DNA of 64,000 bases from Prorocentrum cordatum (GCA_963575745.1 CAUYUJ010017657.1:40001-104000), one strand, 5' to 3'; numbered from the stretch's first letter, positions 42,611 to 53,409 are shown. Made by a program: numbers and translations. Notes: a model not told the origin generated them from the letters alone.

Positions 42611-42630
42611 GAGCCTTGAGCCTTGAGCCT
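42611..42630 (-). other. Spliced-leader-like repeats at the M2 5' end
   Basis: The - strand AGGCTCAAGGCTCAAGGCTC has GGCTCAAG overlapping in tandem, directly against the target duplication. This fits repeated trans-splicing onto a re-integrated leader. Confidence 0.6.
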
Positions 42631-43574
42631 TCAACCAGGCTACCGCCGGGAGCCTCGTAGAGCTCTTTTCTCGCGCGGCGCTGCTCGGAACACACGGGAA
42701 AGGCTTTCTCAAGCGTGAAGAAAAAAGCTTGAAAAATACGTTTGTCCCGATTTCATCCGACGTCGGTTTCCGCGATAGAAACATCGCATCTGCGGACCTG
42801 AGAATTGGACTGGGAGACACACGTGAGAAATATGTTTCTTCTGATTTCTGTGCGGGAGAGCTCTCAAGCTCATCTGCGGCTCGAGTTAAGTTAAAAATTG
42901 CACCATCAATTCGAGAAAAATCGGTCGCATACGAATAGTTTTGCGGACCTAGCTCGAGTAGCAGATCTGGTGAGAGCTCTAGATGCTTCAGCCGAACGAC
43001 CCTGATGATTCCGAATCGGTTTCTGTACGTATCAGCTGGCTAGCTCACCTACAGCTCGAGTTAAGTACAAAATACCAACAGCGCCGATAAAGAGAACTTC
43101 AGAAATACGAATAGTGTCGCCTAGCTCGAGTAGCAGACCGAGTTCGGACCTCTCGATGCAACCGACAAACGCGTCTGGTCATACTGAATCAGTGCATGTA
43201 CGTACCAGCTCTGTAGCTCCTCTAAATCTCGAGTTAAGTACAGAAAACCGACAGCACTTGTCAAAATGACTCGAAGAATACAATAGTTTTGCCGACCTAG
43301 CTCGAGAAGCAGACCGAGTTCAGACCTCTGGATGGCATAGACGAACGCGCCTGATGATTCTGAATCGGTTTCTATAAGTACCAACTCTGTAGCTTTAAAT
43401 CTCGAGTGAAGTCCAGGAAACCGTCAATGCGTGTCAAGATGCTCGAAACACAGTCGGTTCCTGCAAGTATTTTGATAGTAATATTGCGGCTACGGACCTG
43501 AGAATTGAACTGGCAGACGCAGCATAACCCACTACACGTGAGCAAAATACCGGTTCTCAAAACGAACTTTCACA
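42631..43574 (+). mobile_element. F3 right part after M2, then F1 monomers and F3 piece
   Basis: TCAACCAGGCTACCGCC-GGGAGCCTCGTAGAGCTC completes the hairpin begun at 41100. F3 body (CGCGGCGCTGCTCGGAAC, GCGGACCTGAGAATTGGA) to about 42830, F1 monomers to about 43440, then a second F3 middle piece (GTCGGTTCCTGCAAGTATTT). Confidence 0.8.
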
Positions 43575-44060
43575 CTGGCGCCGGCGGTGAACGGTCAACC
43601 TGGTCACCACCGGGAACCTCGTAGAGCTCCTTGCACCAGTAAGAGTGTTCAGAATCGAACTAGAATCATGAAATGACGATTTCCTTAAAATCTTGATTTT
43701 TCGTTTTTTATGTTCATATTAGCTCGGTTCCCGGAAGCCAACTCATAAGAAAATGCAGCAGTAGAGCTGGGTCGCTCTCAGAGTAAAGCTTATATGCAAA
43801 TGCTCTGCGTAAAAATCTGCTTCCTCAAAATAAATGGCCAAATATCTTTCAAATCTTAGCTACACCGACCAAAAGTTATCACTTTCTCCGCCCGGGCCGG
43901 GTCGGCCAACTAGCTCCACCCCGCGCCGGATTTCCTCAGCTCATCCATTGCCCGAAGTCTACGAGGTATAGCTTCCAGCAACTACTAAGGGAAGCCTGCC
44001 TCTGGCGCTCGGTACGCGCAAACTTCGACATCGATGAGCTAGAGGAATTCCGGCGCGGGT
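43575..44060 (+). mobile_element. F2 element and fragment of a second, reversed F2
   Basis: CTGGCGCC-GGCGGTGA...TCACCACC, GAACCTCGTAGAGCTCC, AAAAATCTGCTTCCTCAAAA, GGTCGGCCAACTAGCTCCAC, then from about 43990 the reversed end GATGAGCTAGAGGAATTCCG. The two share the GGCCAACTAG / CTAGTTGGCC junction. Confidence 0.7.
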
Positions 44061-44883
44061 TGGAGCTAGTTGGCCGACCCGACCAGAAGAGACAATGTGA
44101 TAACCTTGGGTCGGTTTTGCAAATATTTGAAAGATATTTGACAATTCATTTTGAGAACCGGTATTTTTCTCACGTGTAGTGGGTCATGCCGCGTCTGCCA
44201 GTTAAATCCTCAGGTCCGCAGCTGCAATATTACTATCAAAAGACTTGCTGGAACCAACTGCGTTCCGATCTTGACACGCGTTCACGATTTTCTGTACTTA
44301 ACTCGAGATTTCGGAGAGCTACAGCTGATGATTACAGAAACCGATTCAGAATCATCAGGCGCGTTCGTCCGTTGCATCCAGAGGCCTGAACTCGGTCTGC
44401 TACTCGAGCTAGGTCCGTCAAACTATCATCTTGACCAGTGATGTCGGTTTTCTGTACTCAACTCAAGATTCAGAGGAGCTACAAAGCTGGTACGCACATA
44501 AACCGATCACCAGGCGCGTGCGTCTGTTGCATCGAGAGGCCTGAAATCGTTCTGCTACTCGAGCTAGGTCCACAACACTATTCGTATTTCTCAAGTTCTC
44601 TTTAGAGGCGCTGTTAGTATTCTGCACTTAACCCTAGCTGTAGCACAGCTACAGAACTGGCACGCACAGAAACCGATACATAATCATCAAGGGCGTTTGG
44701 CTGAAGCATCTAGAGCTCTGAACAGAGTCTGCTTCTCGAGCTAAGTCCGCAAAACTATTTGTATGCGACCAATGTTTTAGAGTTTTTTGGCTCTCGCTTA
44801 AGCTTGCTTCACGTGTTCCGAGGAGCTGGGCAAAAAAAGAGCTCTACGAGGTCCCCGGCGGTGACCAGGTTGACGGTTCACCG
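44061..44883 (-). mobile_element. Reversed F2/F3 and F1 monomers ending in a hairpin
   Basis: GACCAGAAGAGACAATGTGA, an F3 middle (CTGCCAGTTAAATCCTCAGG), reversed F1 monomers, then TGTTCCGAGGAGCTGGG, GAGCTCTACGAGG and hairpin GGCGGTGACC...GGTTCACCGC (44855-44883), which meets the next head back to back at GGCGCC. Confidence 0.7.
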
Positions 44884-44913
44884 CTGGCGCCGGCGGTGAC
44901 ACGTCAACCTGGT
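44884..44913 (+). repeat. F2 hairpin left half and left target duplication of M4
   Basis: CTGGCGCC-GGCGGTGACACG then TCAACCTGGT (44904-44913); the duplicate is at 45349-45358. Together with the reversed hairpin at 44855-44883 the empty site would be a ~90-bp imperfect palindrome centred on GGCGCC. Confidence 0.9.
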
Positions 44914-45348
44914 TTTTGTTTGCGTCTTTGCTGGGGCCATCTTGGCCACTGAGGCCAGGTCCAACGAAGTCTCAGGCGAAGCGAAGCCTCAAAATTGTCA
45001 AGCAAGCAGTCCGCTCTTATAGAGAAATAGAAACATGCATGACCAAAGACGTTCGCACAACCTGTGGGAGAACATCGCAGATGCGCTCCGCCGCTGAAGG
45101 CTCGTACTACCCTACAACAGTGAGAACACTGAAGAGGCGAAACTAAAACTACGACAAGAGAGCCAGGAGACCTGGCCAAGAACTGAACATGCACACACTG
45201 AATTATTAGAGCTCAAACAATGCACAGAATGACCACACGAGGCAATCACAATCAACAATCAAAAGACCACGCGAGGCAATCACAATCCACAATCCAATAC
45301 AATACAGCGTACAATACACAGAGAGGTAATGTATGCAGACAATCATGT
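44914..45348 (-). mobile_element. M4: short retroposon flanked by a 10-bp target duplication
   Basis: 435 bp, corresponding to the 3' region of M1 (GGCC hairpin at 44942-44959; GACCACRCGAGGCAATCAC repeats; GTAATGTATGCAGACAATC). The 3' end is the complement of TTTTGTTTGCGTCTTTGC. It contains no M-protein sequence: a 5'-truncated or SINE-like derivative. Flanked by TCAACCTGGT. Confidence 0.9.
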
Positions 45349-45790
45349 TCAACCTGGTCACCGCCGGGAACCTCGTAGAGCTCCTCACACTGGTCAGAGT
45401 GCTCAGAATGAAAATAGAATCATAAAATAAAGATGTTCCTAAAATTTTGATTTTCGATTTTTTCGATGTTCATATTGGCTCGGTTCCTCGAAGTCAAGTC
45501 TTAATAAAATACATCGGGAGAGTTCACCTGCTGTCAGAGAGAAGATTATATGTCAATGCTTGGCCCAAAAATCTGCTTTCTCAAAATGAGTGGTGAAAAT
45601 ATCTTTCAACTCTTAGCAAAACCGACCGAAAGTTGTCACATTGTCCGTTCTGGTCGGGTCGGCCAACTAGCTCGACCCCGCGCCGGAATTCCTCTGGCTC
45701 ATCGATGCCGAAGAGCTCTGCGAGGTTTTTTACACAAAGATAGAAAAACCTACCCCAAATCGTCACATTGTCTAAGGTCGGGTCGGCCAA
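45349..45790 (+). mobile_element. F2 element after M4
   Basis: TCAACCTGGT-CACCGCC-GGGAACCTCGTAGAGCTCC completes the hairpin begun at 44884. The body ends with GGAATTCCTCTGGCTCATCG and GAAGAGCTCTGCGAGGT, the full F2 3' inverted repeat (about 45730), then a partial repeat of GGTCGGGTCGGCCAA. Confidence 0.85.
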
Positions 45791-46966
45791 CTGGGCGCAG
45801 GCGGTAAACGGTCAACCTTTCTCACCGCCGGGGAACTCGTAGAGCTTCCTGACCATATATTATGTCCAAAGAATTAGCAGAGAACGAATAGTTTTTCAGT
45901 CCGAGCGCTGATAGCAGACTGATCTCAGGCGTCTGGTGATATCCCATTGCTGTGCTGAACAGTTCTATAGCTCATCTGCAGCGTGTAGAAAATACCATGA
46001 GGGAGAAAATAGCAGAGTACGAATCCGTGTTTGGCGTCTGCGCTCACAACAGACCCAGACCAAGCGTCTAGATGCTTCGCGCCTTATGATGTCTTCTCAT
46101 TTTTCGGCCGAAGAGCTCTCGAGCTGCTCTGCAGCTCGACTTTAGTTCAGAAATTCACCATCATTTTGAAAAATATACGAATAGTTTTGTGAACCCAGCT
46201 CGGGCGACAGACGGAGTTCAGACCCCTTCGATGCAACAGACGAACGCTCCCAATACTTCTGCATCATTTTCTGTGCCTATCAGCTCTGTAGCTCTCCTGC
46301 AGGCGGAATTCAATACAGAAAATGGACATCTCTCGAAGGATACGAATAGTTTTTCGAACCTAGCCCGGATAGCATACCCAGTTCAGACCTCCAGATGCAA
46401 CAGTGGACGGGCCTGATCATTCCGAATCAGGTTCCCTACACATTGGTTTCCATAAATACCAGCCCGGTAGTCCCCCTACATCCCGAGTTACGCGAAAATG
46501 GTAGAACCTCTCAAGATCACTCAAACGATACGGATAGTTTCGCGGACCTAGCTCGGGCGCAGACCGAGCTCAGATCTATGATGCAACAGACGAACGCACC
46601 TGATTATTTGCATTGGGTTCTGGGCGTGTCAGCTCTGTATTTCCCCTCGAGCTGGAGGTAAGTAAAACCGACGTCTCTGTCAAGATGGCCCGAGCGATAC
46701 GAATAGTTTCCTCGACATAGCTCGAGTAGCAGACCAACTTCAGATCTCTCCATGCAAGAGGCGGACGCGCCTGATGTCTCTGAATCGGTTTCTTCAGTTA
46801 CCAGCACTCCAGCACCCCTAAGAGCCTGAGTTGAGTACAGAAAACCGACAACACCTCTCAAGATAACTCGAACACTACAAATAGTTTCGGAGATCTAGCT
46901 CGGGCAGCAGACCGAGTTCAGACCTCTGCATACAAAAGACGAACGCGCCTGATGACTTGAAATCGA
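45791..46966 (+). mobile_element. F1 element, diverged
   Basis: Head CTGGGCGCA-GGCGGTAA...CTCACCGCC (one arm mismatch), AACTCGTAGAGCTTCC, then shortened and diverged monomers to about 46960. No tail. Confidence 0.8.
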
Positions 46967-47302
46967 CGGTAAACCGCCAATCAGGTTACCACCGGATCTC
47001 GTAGGCTCTTTTCTTGCCCAGCGCTCCTGGAACACGTGAAGGAAAGCGAGAGCCGAAAAATGCTGAAAAATCGGTCGACAGCGCTCCTCGGAACACATGA
47101 AGGAAGCTTCTGAAGAGAGAGCCCAAAAACTGGAAACATGACGATTTTTCGGTTTTCATTCAAAGTCGGTTGCTCCAAGTATTTTGATAGTAATACTGTA
47201 CCTACAGACCTGAGAATTTGACTGGCAGACGCGGCATAATCTACTACAGGTGCGAAGTATCTGGTTCTCAAAAAAAATAGAAATATCTCTAACCGACCAA
47301 AC
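46967..47302 (+). mobile_element. F3 element, diverged
   Basis: GACGGTAAACCGCCAATCAGG-TTACCACC, CTCGTAGGCTCTTTTC, GCGCTCCTGGAACACGTGAA and ACAGACCTGAGAATTTGACT. Contains an internal duplication of the GCGCTCCT-GGAACAC block. Confidence 0.75.
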
Positions 47303-47581
47303 TGGGAACCAGCGCTAAACCGTCAACCAGATTACCGCCAGGACCCTCGTAGAGCTCTTTTCTCACACGGCGCTCCTGTGTCGAAATGAAGAAAGCGTCT
47401 GGAGCAAGACCTGAAAACCTCAAAAAAAAATCACGTTTTTCTGTTTTTACTCAACGTCGGTTCCTCCAATTGATGGTAATACTGCAGCTGAGGACCTGAG
47501 AATTTACTCGCAGACGCGGCATAACCCATTACAGGTGCGAAAAATCTGGTTTCTTAAATAAATTGTCAAATATATTTCAAA
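47303..47581 (+). mobile_element. F3 element
   Basis: Head CTGGGAACC-AGCGCTAAACCGTCAACC...ATTACCGCC, CCCTCGTAGAGCTC, then CACGGCGCTCCTGTG, GGACCTGAGAATTTACTCGC and ATAACCCATTACAGGTGCGA. Cut by an F1 head at 47582. Confidence 0.8.
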
Positions 47582-48400
47582 CTGGGCGCCGGCGGTAAAC
47601 CGTCAACCTTCCTTACCGCCGGGGGACTCGTAGAGCTTCCTGACAATATATAATGTCGAAAAAATGCAGAGAACGAATAGTGTTTCAGCCCACGGAACGC
47701 CCCCGATGCTTATGAATTGTCTTCTGTACGAGCTCTGTAGCTCTCCTACAGCCCGAGTTACGTGCGTAAATCGACAGCACCAGTACGAACCTAGCTCGAG
47801 TATCAGACCGAGTTCAGAGCTCTGGATTCGACAGGCCGACGCGCCTGATGTCTCCGAATCGATTCCTGTGATTACCAGCCCTGCAGCCCCCCTACAGCCC
47901 GAGTTTTGTGCAGAAAACCGACAGCTCTCTGGATGACTCGAACAATACGAATAGCTTCGCGGACCTAGTTCGGGCAGCAGACCGAGTTTCGAGCTCTGGA
48001 TTCGACAGGCGGACGCACCTGATGTCTCCAATCGTTTCCTGTCCATACCGGTAGACCCCCCTACAGCCCGAGTTTAAGTAGCGAAAACCGACGCACCTCT
48101 TCAAGATGACTCGGCACTACAATACAATACATACTAAAAAGGTAAAATAAAAGAGTTTCGCGATTCTAGATCGGGCAGCAGACCGGTTCAGAGTCTGTGC
48201 AACAACTAACGCGACGATTTCCGAATCGTTTCTCTAAGTACACTCTGGCAGCTGTCCCGTAAAGCTCGAGTAGTACAGAAAACCGTAGAGCGCCTGGAAG
48301 ACGACTCGAATATACGAATCGGTTTGCGGACTAGCTCGGCTACAACCGACATTCGGGTTGGGAGAAACAAATTTTGCGCGCTGTAAGACGCGTGAAAGCC
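47582..48400 (+). mobile_element. F1 element, diverged and truncated
   Basis: A perfect hairpin head (GGCGGTAA...TTACCGCC), GGACTCGTAGAGCTTCC, then four increasingly degraded monomers ending near 48400. Confidence 0.8.
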
Positions 48401-48654
48401 TCTGCGTCTTATATGAGCTCTGTAAGCACATTCCCTGTCATAGCCTGCGCAACACTGTAGTTCTCCATTAAATTATTCACTAGCGTGGAGCTCCCCATAT
48501 GCGCATCTACTCGCATGGACCTGTCCGCCGTGAATGTCTAGGCGCAAGAGCTTTCGAATATTAACGGGCTTCAGTTGTGACGGCCTGGACATCAATCTAA
48601 CTGCGAATGAATTGGAGTGTGAATGAGCCTCAGTAGTACGAGCGCGTCTCTGTG
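48401..48654. other. Short unique segment
   Basis: No element, RNA gene or coding region recognised. It lies between the F1 remnant and the tandem-repeat block. Confidence 0.4.
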
Positions 48655-48760
48655 CATGAGCCTGGGGCCTCCTGGGGCCTCCTGAAACCTACTGGGGCTT
48701 CCTGGGGTCTCCAGGAGCCTCTTGGGACCTCCTGGAACCTCCTAGGAAGGTTTCGTGCCC
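48655..48760 (+). repeat. CCTCCTGGGG minisatellite, first block
   Basis: Irregular GCCTCCTGGGGCCTCCTG units of 9-18 bp. It translates to Gly/Trp/Leu-rich or Pro/Glu/Arg-rich strings. Confidence 0.9.
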
Positions 48761-49030
48761 CAGGAGAGGCGCAATCTATAGCAACAGACGTACATAAAAC
48801 ATTGCGGATTAGAGCCACAGGAGATGGGCAAGCTATAGGAACACGCGAAAAACACCAAGGACTCGTGCCCCAGGAGAAGCCCAATATATAGGAACATGGA
48901 TAAAACATGTAGGATTGTGTACACAGGAGAAGGACCATCTATAGAGACATACGTAGAACATCAAAGAATCGTGCTCCAGGTGAGGCCCAATCGATGGGAG
49001 CATACGTAAAACACATGGGATTGGAGCCAC
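48761..49030 (+). repeat. ~62-bp tandem repeat, four units
   Basis: Units of the form TCGTGCCCCAGGAGARGCSC...ATCTATAG...ACATACGTARAACA...GGAT recur at about 48763, 48865 and 48968, with an intermediate unit at about 48820; spacing is irregular through internal deletion. Confidence 0.7.
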
Positions 49031-49290
49031 TCCTGTTGCCTTCTGAGGCCTCCTGCTCCTGGGGCCTCTCGGGGCCTCCTGTTGCCTTCCGAGGCCTCCT
49101 GGCGCTTCCTGTTGCCTCCTGGGGCCTCCTGTGGTTTCCTGAGGCCTTCTGGAGCTTCCTGGGGCCTCCTGGAGCCTCTTGGGACATCCTGTGGCCTCTT
49201 GAGTCTTTCTGTGGCCTCCTGATGCCTCCTGGGACCTCATGTGGTCTCCTGGGCCTCCTGGAGCCTGTTGGAGCCTCCTGTGGCATCCTG
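49031..49290 (+). repeat. CCTCCTGGGG minisatellite, second block
   Basis: The same unit type as 48655-48760 (GGCCTCCTGTTGCCTTC, TTCCTGGGGCCTCCTG). The two blocks bracket the ~62-bp repeat. Confidence 0.9.
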
Positions 49291-49296
49291 AGAAGA

Positions 49297-50165
49297 ATCT
49301 GCGCCCACGAGCCTGGCCACCAAAACAAGCAAACCGATCGAGACATCCTCAAAATCTGGCCCACCTGGGAGTGAATGAGGGCCTCGCTCGAGACATCCTC
49401 CAAATCTGCTCCGAAAGGATGTTGGGACAGAAAACAGGCAAACCGCTTGAGACATCCCCACAAAATGGCCGCGAACGAGCCTGTGCAACCACCCCTGGCG
49501 GCTCCCCTTAGGGGTGCTGAAACCAGCGCCCCGCCTGAGACATCCTCACAATCTGCTCTCCAAGCGAAGGATGTTGGGCCCAGAAACAAGCAAACCGCCT
49601 GAGACATCCCCACAAAATGGCAGCGAACGAGCCCGTGCAAACACCCCTGGCGGCTCCCCTTAGGGGTGCTGAAATGAGCGCCTCGCTCGAGACATCCTCC
49701 AAATCTGCTCCGAAAGCGAAGGATGTTGGGCACAGAAACCGGCAAACCGCCTGAGACATCCCCACGAAATGGCCGCGAACGAGCCCGTGCAACCACCCCT
49801 GGCGGCTCCCCTTAGGGGTGCTGAAATGAGCGCCTCGCTCGAGACATCCTCACAATCTGCTCCGAAAGCGAAGGATGTTGGTCACAGAAACAGGCAAACC
49901 GCCTGAGACATCCCCACAAAATGGCCGCGACCGAGCCCGTGCAACCACCCCTGGCGGCTCCCCTTAGGGGTGCTGAAATGAGCGCCTCGCGCGAGACATC
50001 CTCCAAATCTGCTCCGAAAGCGAAGGATGTTGGGCCCAGAAACAGGCAAACCGCCTGAGACATCCCCACAAAATTGCTGCGAACGAGCCCGTGCAACCAC
50101 CCCTGGCGGCTCCCCTTAGGGGTGCTGGAACTCAGCGCCCCGCCTGAGACATCCTCGCAGAATCG
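49297..50165 (+). repeat. 152-bp tandem array with a CCCCTTAGGGG stem in each unit
   Basis: GAGACATCCCC starts at 49449, 49601, 49753, 49905 and 50057: four intervals of exactly 152 bp. Each unit holds GGCGGCTCCCCTTAGGGGTG, GAGACATCCTC, ATCTGCTC and GGATGTTGG. Two related GAGACATCC half-units per period suggest the monomer arose by duplication. 152 is not a multiple of three, so frames cycle and the long frames seen are not conserved genes. Confidence 0.95.
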
Positions 50166-50203
50166 CTCTTCGCACGAAGGACCTTTGATCCCAGACAATA
50201 CTG

Positions 50204-50410
50204 TGTCTGAGTAAGTCTGGGTATGAGTTAGTCTGTGTATGAGTACGTTTGGGTGTGAGTAAGTCTGTGTATGAGTAAGTCTGTGTATGAGTATGTCTGA
50301 GTGTGAGTAAGTCTGAGTATGAGTAGGTCTGAGTATGAGTAAATCTGAGTATGAGTAAGTCTGTGTATGAGTAAGTCTGAGTATGAGCAAGTGTGAGTAT
50401 GAGTAAGTCC
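50204..50410 (+). repeat. 16-bp minisatellite (GTATGAGTAAGTCTGA)
   Basis: About 12 imperfect copies of GTATGAGTAAGTCTGA, followed by a purine-rich AGGAGG stretch (50412-50460). Confidence 0.9.
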
Positions 50411-50504
50411 GACAGGAGGGGAGGAGAAAAGAGGAGGAGGAAGGAGGAGGAGTAGGAGGCGTCCAAGTAATAACAAGAACCCCATCTTAGGATATGGGGA
50501 AAAA

Positions 50505-51520
50505 ATGAATGTTCAATTCTTTAAGAAATGCCTCCAGAAGCTCTCCCATTCGACTCTGAGCACTCTCACGCGTGGAAGGAGCTCTACGAGGTTCCCGGCG
50601 GTGACCAGGTTGACGGTTCACCGCCGGTGCCAGTACCTCGTAGAGCTCTTCGGCATCGATGAGCTAGAGGAATTCCGGCGCGGGGTGGAGCTAGTAACTC
50701 GTAGAGCTTCCCTTAGCAAGTTATTGCTGGAAGCTTAAGAGTACTCGTAGAGCTCTTCGGTAAAGGCTAAGAGGAATTCGGGCGCGTTGGAGCGAGTTGG
50801 CCGCCACAAAAGAAAGGATGTGTGTAACATGGGTCGGTTTTTTTTCACTTTTGCAGATGTTTTGTAAATGCTTTTGTAGACCGATATTTTTTTATCACGG
50901 TAGTAGGATGCCTGGTGATTCATTTTAATTCTCAGTCCGTAGCTGCAATACTAATCTCGAACCGACTTGAAGGACCGTCGGCGGTTTCGGCCCCGGCGAC
51001 AACCGCGTTGACGGTTTACTACCGCGTAGAAGCTCTTCGTCATCGATGAGCTAGAAAATTCCGGCGCGGTGGTGGAGCTAACAAGAAACATAACTAAAAA
51101 ACAAATAAAAGCTACATTGTTGAGAATTGTAAAACAAAAAAAAAATAAAAAGAGAGAAAAAAAACAAAAAGAAAAAAGAGCTAGTTGGCCCACCCGGCCG
51201 GGGCGGACAAATTGGTGACTTTTGGTCGGTTTTGCGGACATTTGGAGGATATTTAACCATTTATTTTGAGAAAGCTGATTTTTGCGCGTCGCAGGCATGT
51301 AAACTCCTCTCTGACAGCAGCTCAGCTCTCCCGGTGTATCTTCTTATGAGTTGACTTCCGGGAACTGAACGAATGTGAACATCGATAAAATCAAAAATAA
51401 AGATTTTCGAAAAATCTCTATTTTTTACTCTACTTCGATTCCCAGCACTCTTACCAGTGTGAGGAGCTCTACGAGGTTCCCGGCGGTGACTAGGTTGACG
51501 GTTCACCGCCGGCGCCAGTA
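50505..51520 (-). mobile_element. Nested F2 and F1 ends
   Basis: A hairpin-bearing F2 3' end at 50579-50633 (perfect GGCGGTGA/TCACCGCC) is followed at once by TACCTCGTAGAGCTCTTCGG, the 5' end of another copy, then TAACTCGTAGAGCTTCCC (about 50695) and ACTCGTAGAGCTCTTCGG (about 50743). An A-rich stretch lies at 51085-51178. The last F2 ends with the hairpin at 51465-51519. Successive insertions into each other's 5' ends explain the pattern. Confidence 0.75.
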
Positions 51521-53078
51521 ATTCTGGGGCGCTGGAGAGCTAGCTGGCAAGAAAAATCTCGACGGACTTTTGGGTGACTTTTGGTCGGTTGAAAATTTTG
51601 TTCTCGAAATTCCACAATTCGTTTGGGCTCTAGTATTTTTTCCCGTGATATTCGATCATATTCCCGCTCGCCATCTTGATCTCAGCTCGATCGGGTACCT
51701 TTAACTCCCAAAAAGCACACCGGCGGGATCGGCCGTTTCGAGTCATCTTGATACGCGCTCACTGTATATTGGACTTATCTCGGGATGCAGGACAGCTACA
51801 GAGCTGGTAAGCACACCTTATCGATTCAGAATGATCAGGCGCGTTCGTCTGTTGCATCCAGAGGTCTGAACTCGGTCTGCTAGCCGAGCTAGGTCTGGAA
51901 ACCTATTCGTATTATACCTCGTAGAGCTCTTCGGTATCGATGAGCTACAGGAATTCCGGCGCAGGGTGGGGCTAGTTGACCAACCCGACCAAAAGAGACA
52001 ATGTGGCACATTTGGGTCGGTTTTCCCAAGATTTGTAAGGCATTTGACAATACATTCTAATAAAGCAGAATTTTCGCACCTGTAGTGGGTTATCCCGCGT
52101 CTGCCAGTCAAATTCTCTGATCCGTAGGTGCAGTATTACTATCAAAGCACTTGGAGCAACCGTCTTTGGATAAAAACATGAAAACATGTTCTTTCGAGTT
52201 TTTTGGGTATTGCTCCAGACCTTCATGTGCAACGAGGAGCGTCGTGCGAGAAAAGAGCTCTACAAGGGCCCCGGCGGTAACCTGGTTGACGGTTTACCGC
52301 CGGTTCCCATTCGAGTCATCTTGACAGGCGCTCTCGGTATTCTGTACTCAACTTGAGCTATATGACAGCCACAGAGCTGATACTCACAGAAACCCATTCA
52401 GAATCATCAGTCGCGCTCGTCTGTTGAATCCAGAGATCTGAACTCGGTCTGTTGCTCGATCTAGAATCGCGAAACTATTCGCACTGTTCGAGTCATCTTG
52501 AGAGATGCTTTCGGCTCTGTACTTAACTCGGTAGGGGGGGATACAGTGCTGATAGTGACAGGAATCGATTTGGAGACATCAGGCGCGTCCGCCTGTCGAA
52601 TCGAGAGCTCGAAACTCGGTCTGCTGCCCGAGCTAGGTCCGCGAAACTGTTTGTAGTATTCGAGTCATCCTGGAAGTGCTGTCGGTTTCTGAACTTAACT
52701 GGGGCTGTAGGGGGGCTGCAGGGATGGTAATCACAGGAATCGAGTGGGAGACATCAGACGCGCCCACCTCGCATTCAGAGGTCTGAACTCGGTCTGATAC
52801 TCGAGCTAGGTTTACCAAACTATTCGTATTGCTCGAGTGATCTTCAGAGGTGCTCTAGATTTACGCACGTAACTCGGGCTGCAGGAGAGCTACAGAGCTC
52901 GTACAGAAGAAAATTCAGAAGCATCAGGGGAGTTTGGCTGTTGCATCGAGAGTCTGAAATCGCTTGGGCTGAAAAACTCTTCGTTCTCTGCAATTTGTTT
53001 TCGACGTTATATATTGTCAGGAAGCTCTACGAGTCCCCCGGCGGTAAGAAAGGTTGACGGTTTACCGCCGGCGCCCAG
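51521..53078 (-). mobile_element. F1 element, reverse, with nested F3
   Basis: Tail at 51540-51760 (GGGATCGGCCGTTTCGAGTC), reversed monomers, and head GGAAGCTCTACGAGTC then hairpin GGCGGTAA...TTACCGCC, GGCGCCCAG at 53078. A complete F3 interrupts a monomer at 51915-52310. Confidence 0.85.
51915..52310 (-). mobile_element. F3 element, complete, with recoverable empty site
   Basis: About 396 bp from TACCTCGTAGAGCTCTTCGG to the hairpin (GGCGGTAACC...GGTTTACCGCC) and GGTTCCCA. The flanks GTATTA and TTCGAGTCATC join into the usual monomer sequence, so the insertion left no target duplication. The inverted repeats are CTCGTAGAGCT and AGCTCTACAAG. Confidence 0.85.
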
Positions 53079-53409
53079 TTGGCCGACCCGACCAAAAGAG
53101 ACAATGTGGCTCATGTGGGTCGGTTTGCTAAGATTTGCTAGATATTTGACAATTCATTTGGAGACCAGATTTTTCGCACCTGTAGTGGGTTATGCCGCGT
53201 CTGCCAATCAAATTCTCAGGTCCGTAAGCGCAGTATTACTATCAAAACACTTGGAGCAACCGACGTTGGATGAAACAGAAAAACGTGTTTTTTCGAGTTT
53301 TGTTCCGTTTCTCGCTCCAGAAGCTTTCTTCATGTGTTCCGAGGATCGCCGCACAAGAAAAGAGCTTCCCGGCGGTAACCAGGTTGACGGTTTACCGCCG
53401 GTTCCCAGT
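53079..53409 (-). mobile_element. F3 element, reverse, 5'-truncated
   Basis: GGCCGACCCGACCAAAAGAG, GTGGGTTATGCCGCGTCTGC, AAGAAAAGAGCTTCCCGG, then hairpin GGCGGTAACC...GGTTTACCGCC and GGTTCCCAG followed by T. Part of the 3' inverted repeat is deleted. Confidence 0.8.

Larger units (their letters stand above)
41132..42630 (-). mobile_element. M2: retroposon flanked by an 11-bp target duplication
   Basis: 1,499 bp on the - strand. The 5' end is AGGCTCAAGGCTCAAGGCTC (spliced-leader-like repeats); M-protein gene 42256-41399; GGCC hairpin TTGGCC-ACTGA-GGCCAGG at 41158-41175; 3' end with A7 (complement of TTTTTTTGCGTCTTTGC). Nearly identical to M1, except that about 560 bp corresponding to M1 22215-22780 are absent. 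Flanked by TCAACCAGGCT. Confidence 0.9.

Noticed and set aside
49297-50165. CRISPR array
   Set aside because: The whole 152-bp unit is repeated, without short repeats and unique spacers, and the setting is eukaryotic.
48939-50390. Several open frames of 70-285 residues with repeated protein motifs
   Set aside because: They read through 152-bp, 16-bp and CCTCCTGGGG arrays in changing frames; the 152-bp period is not a multiple of three.
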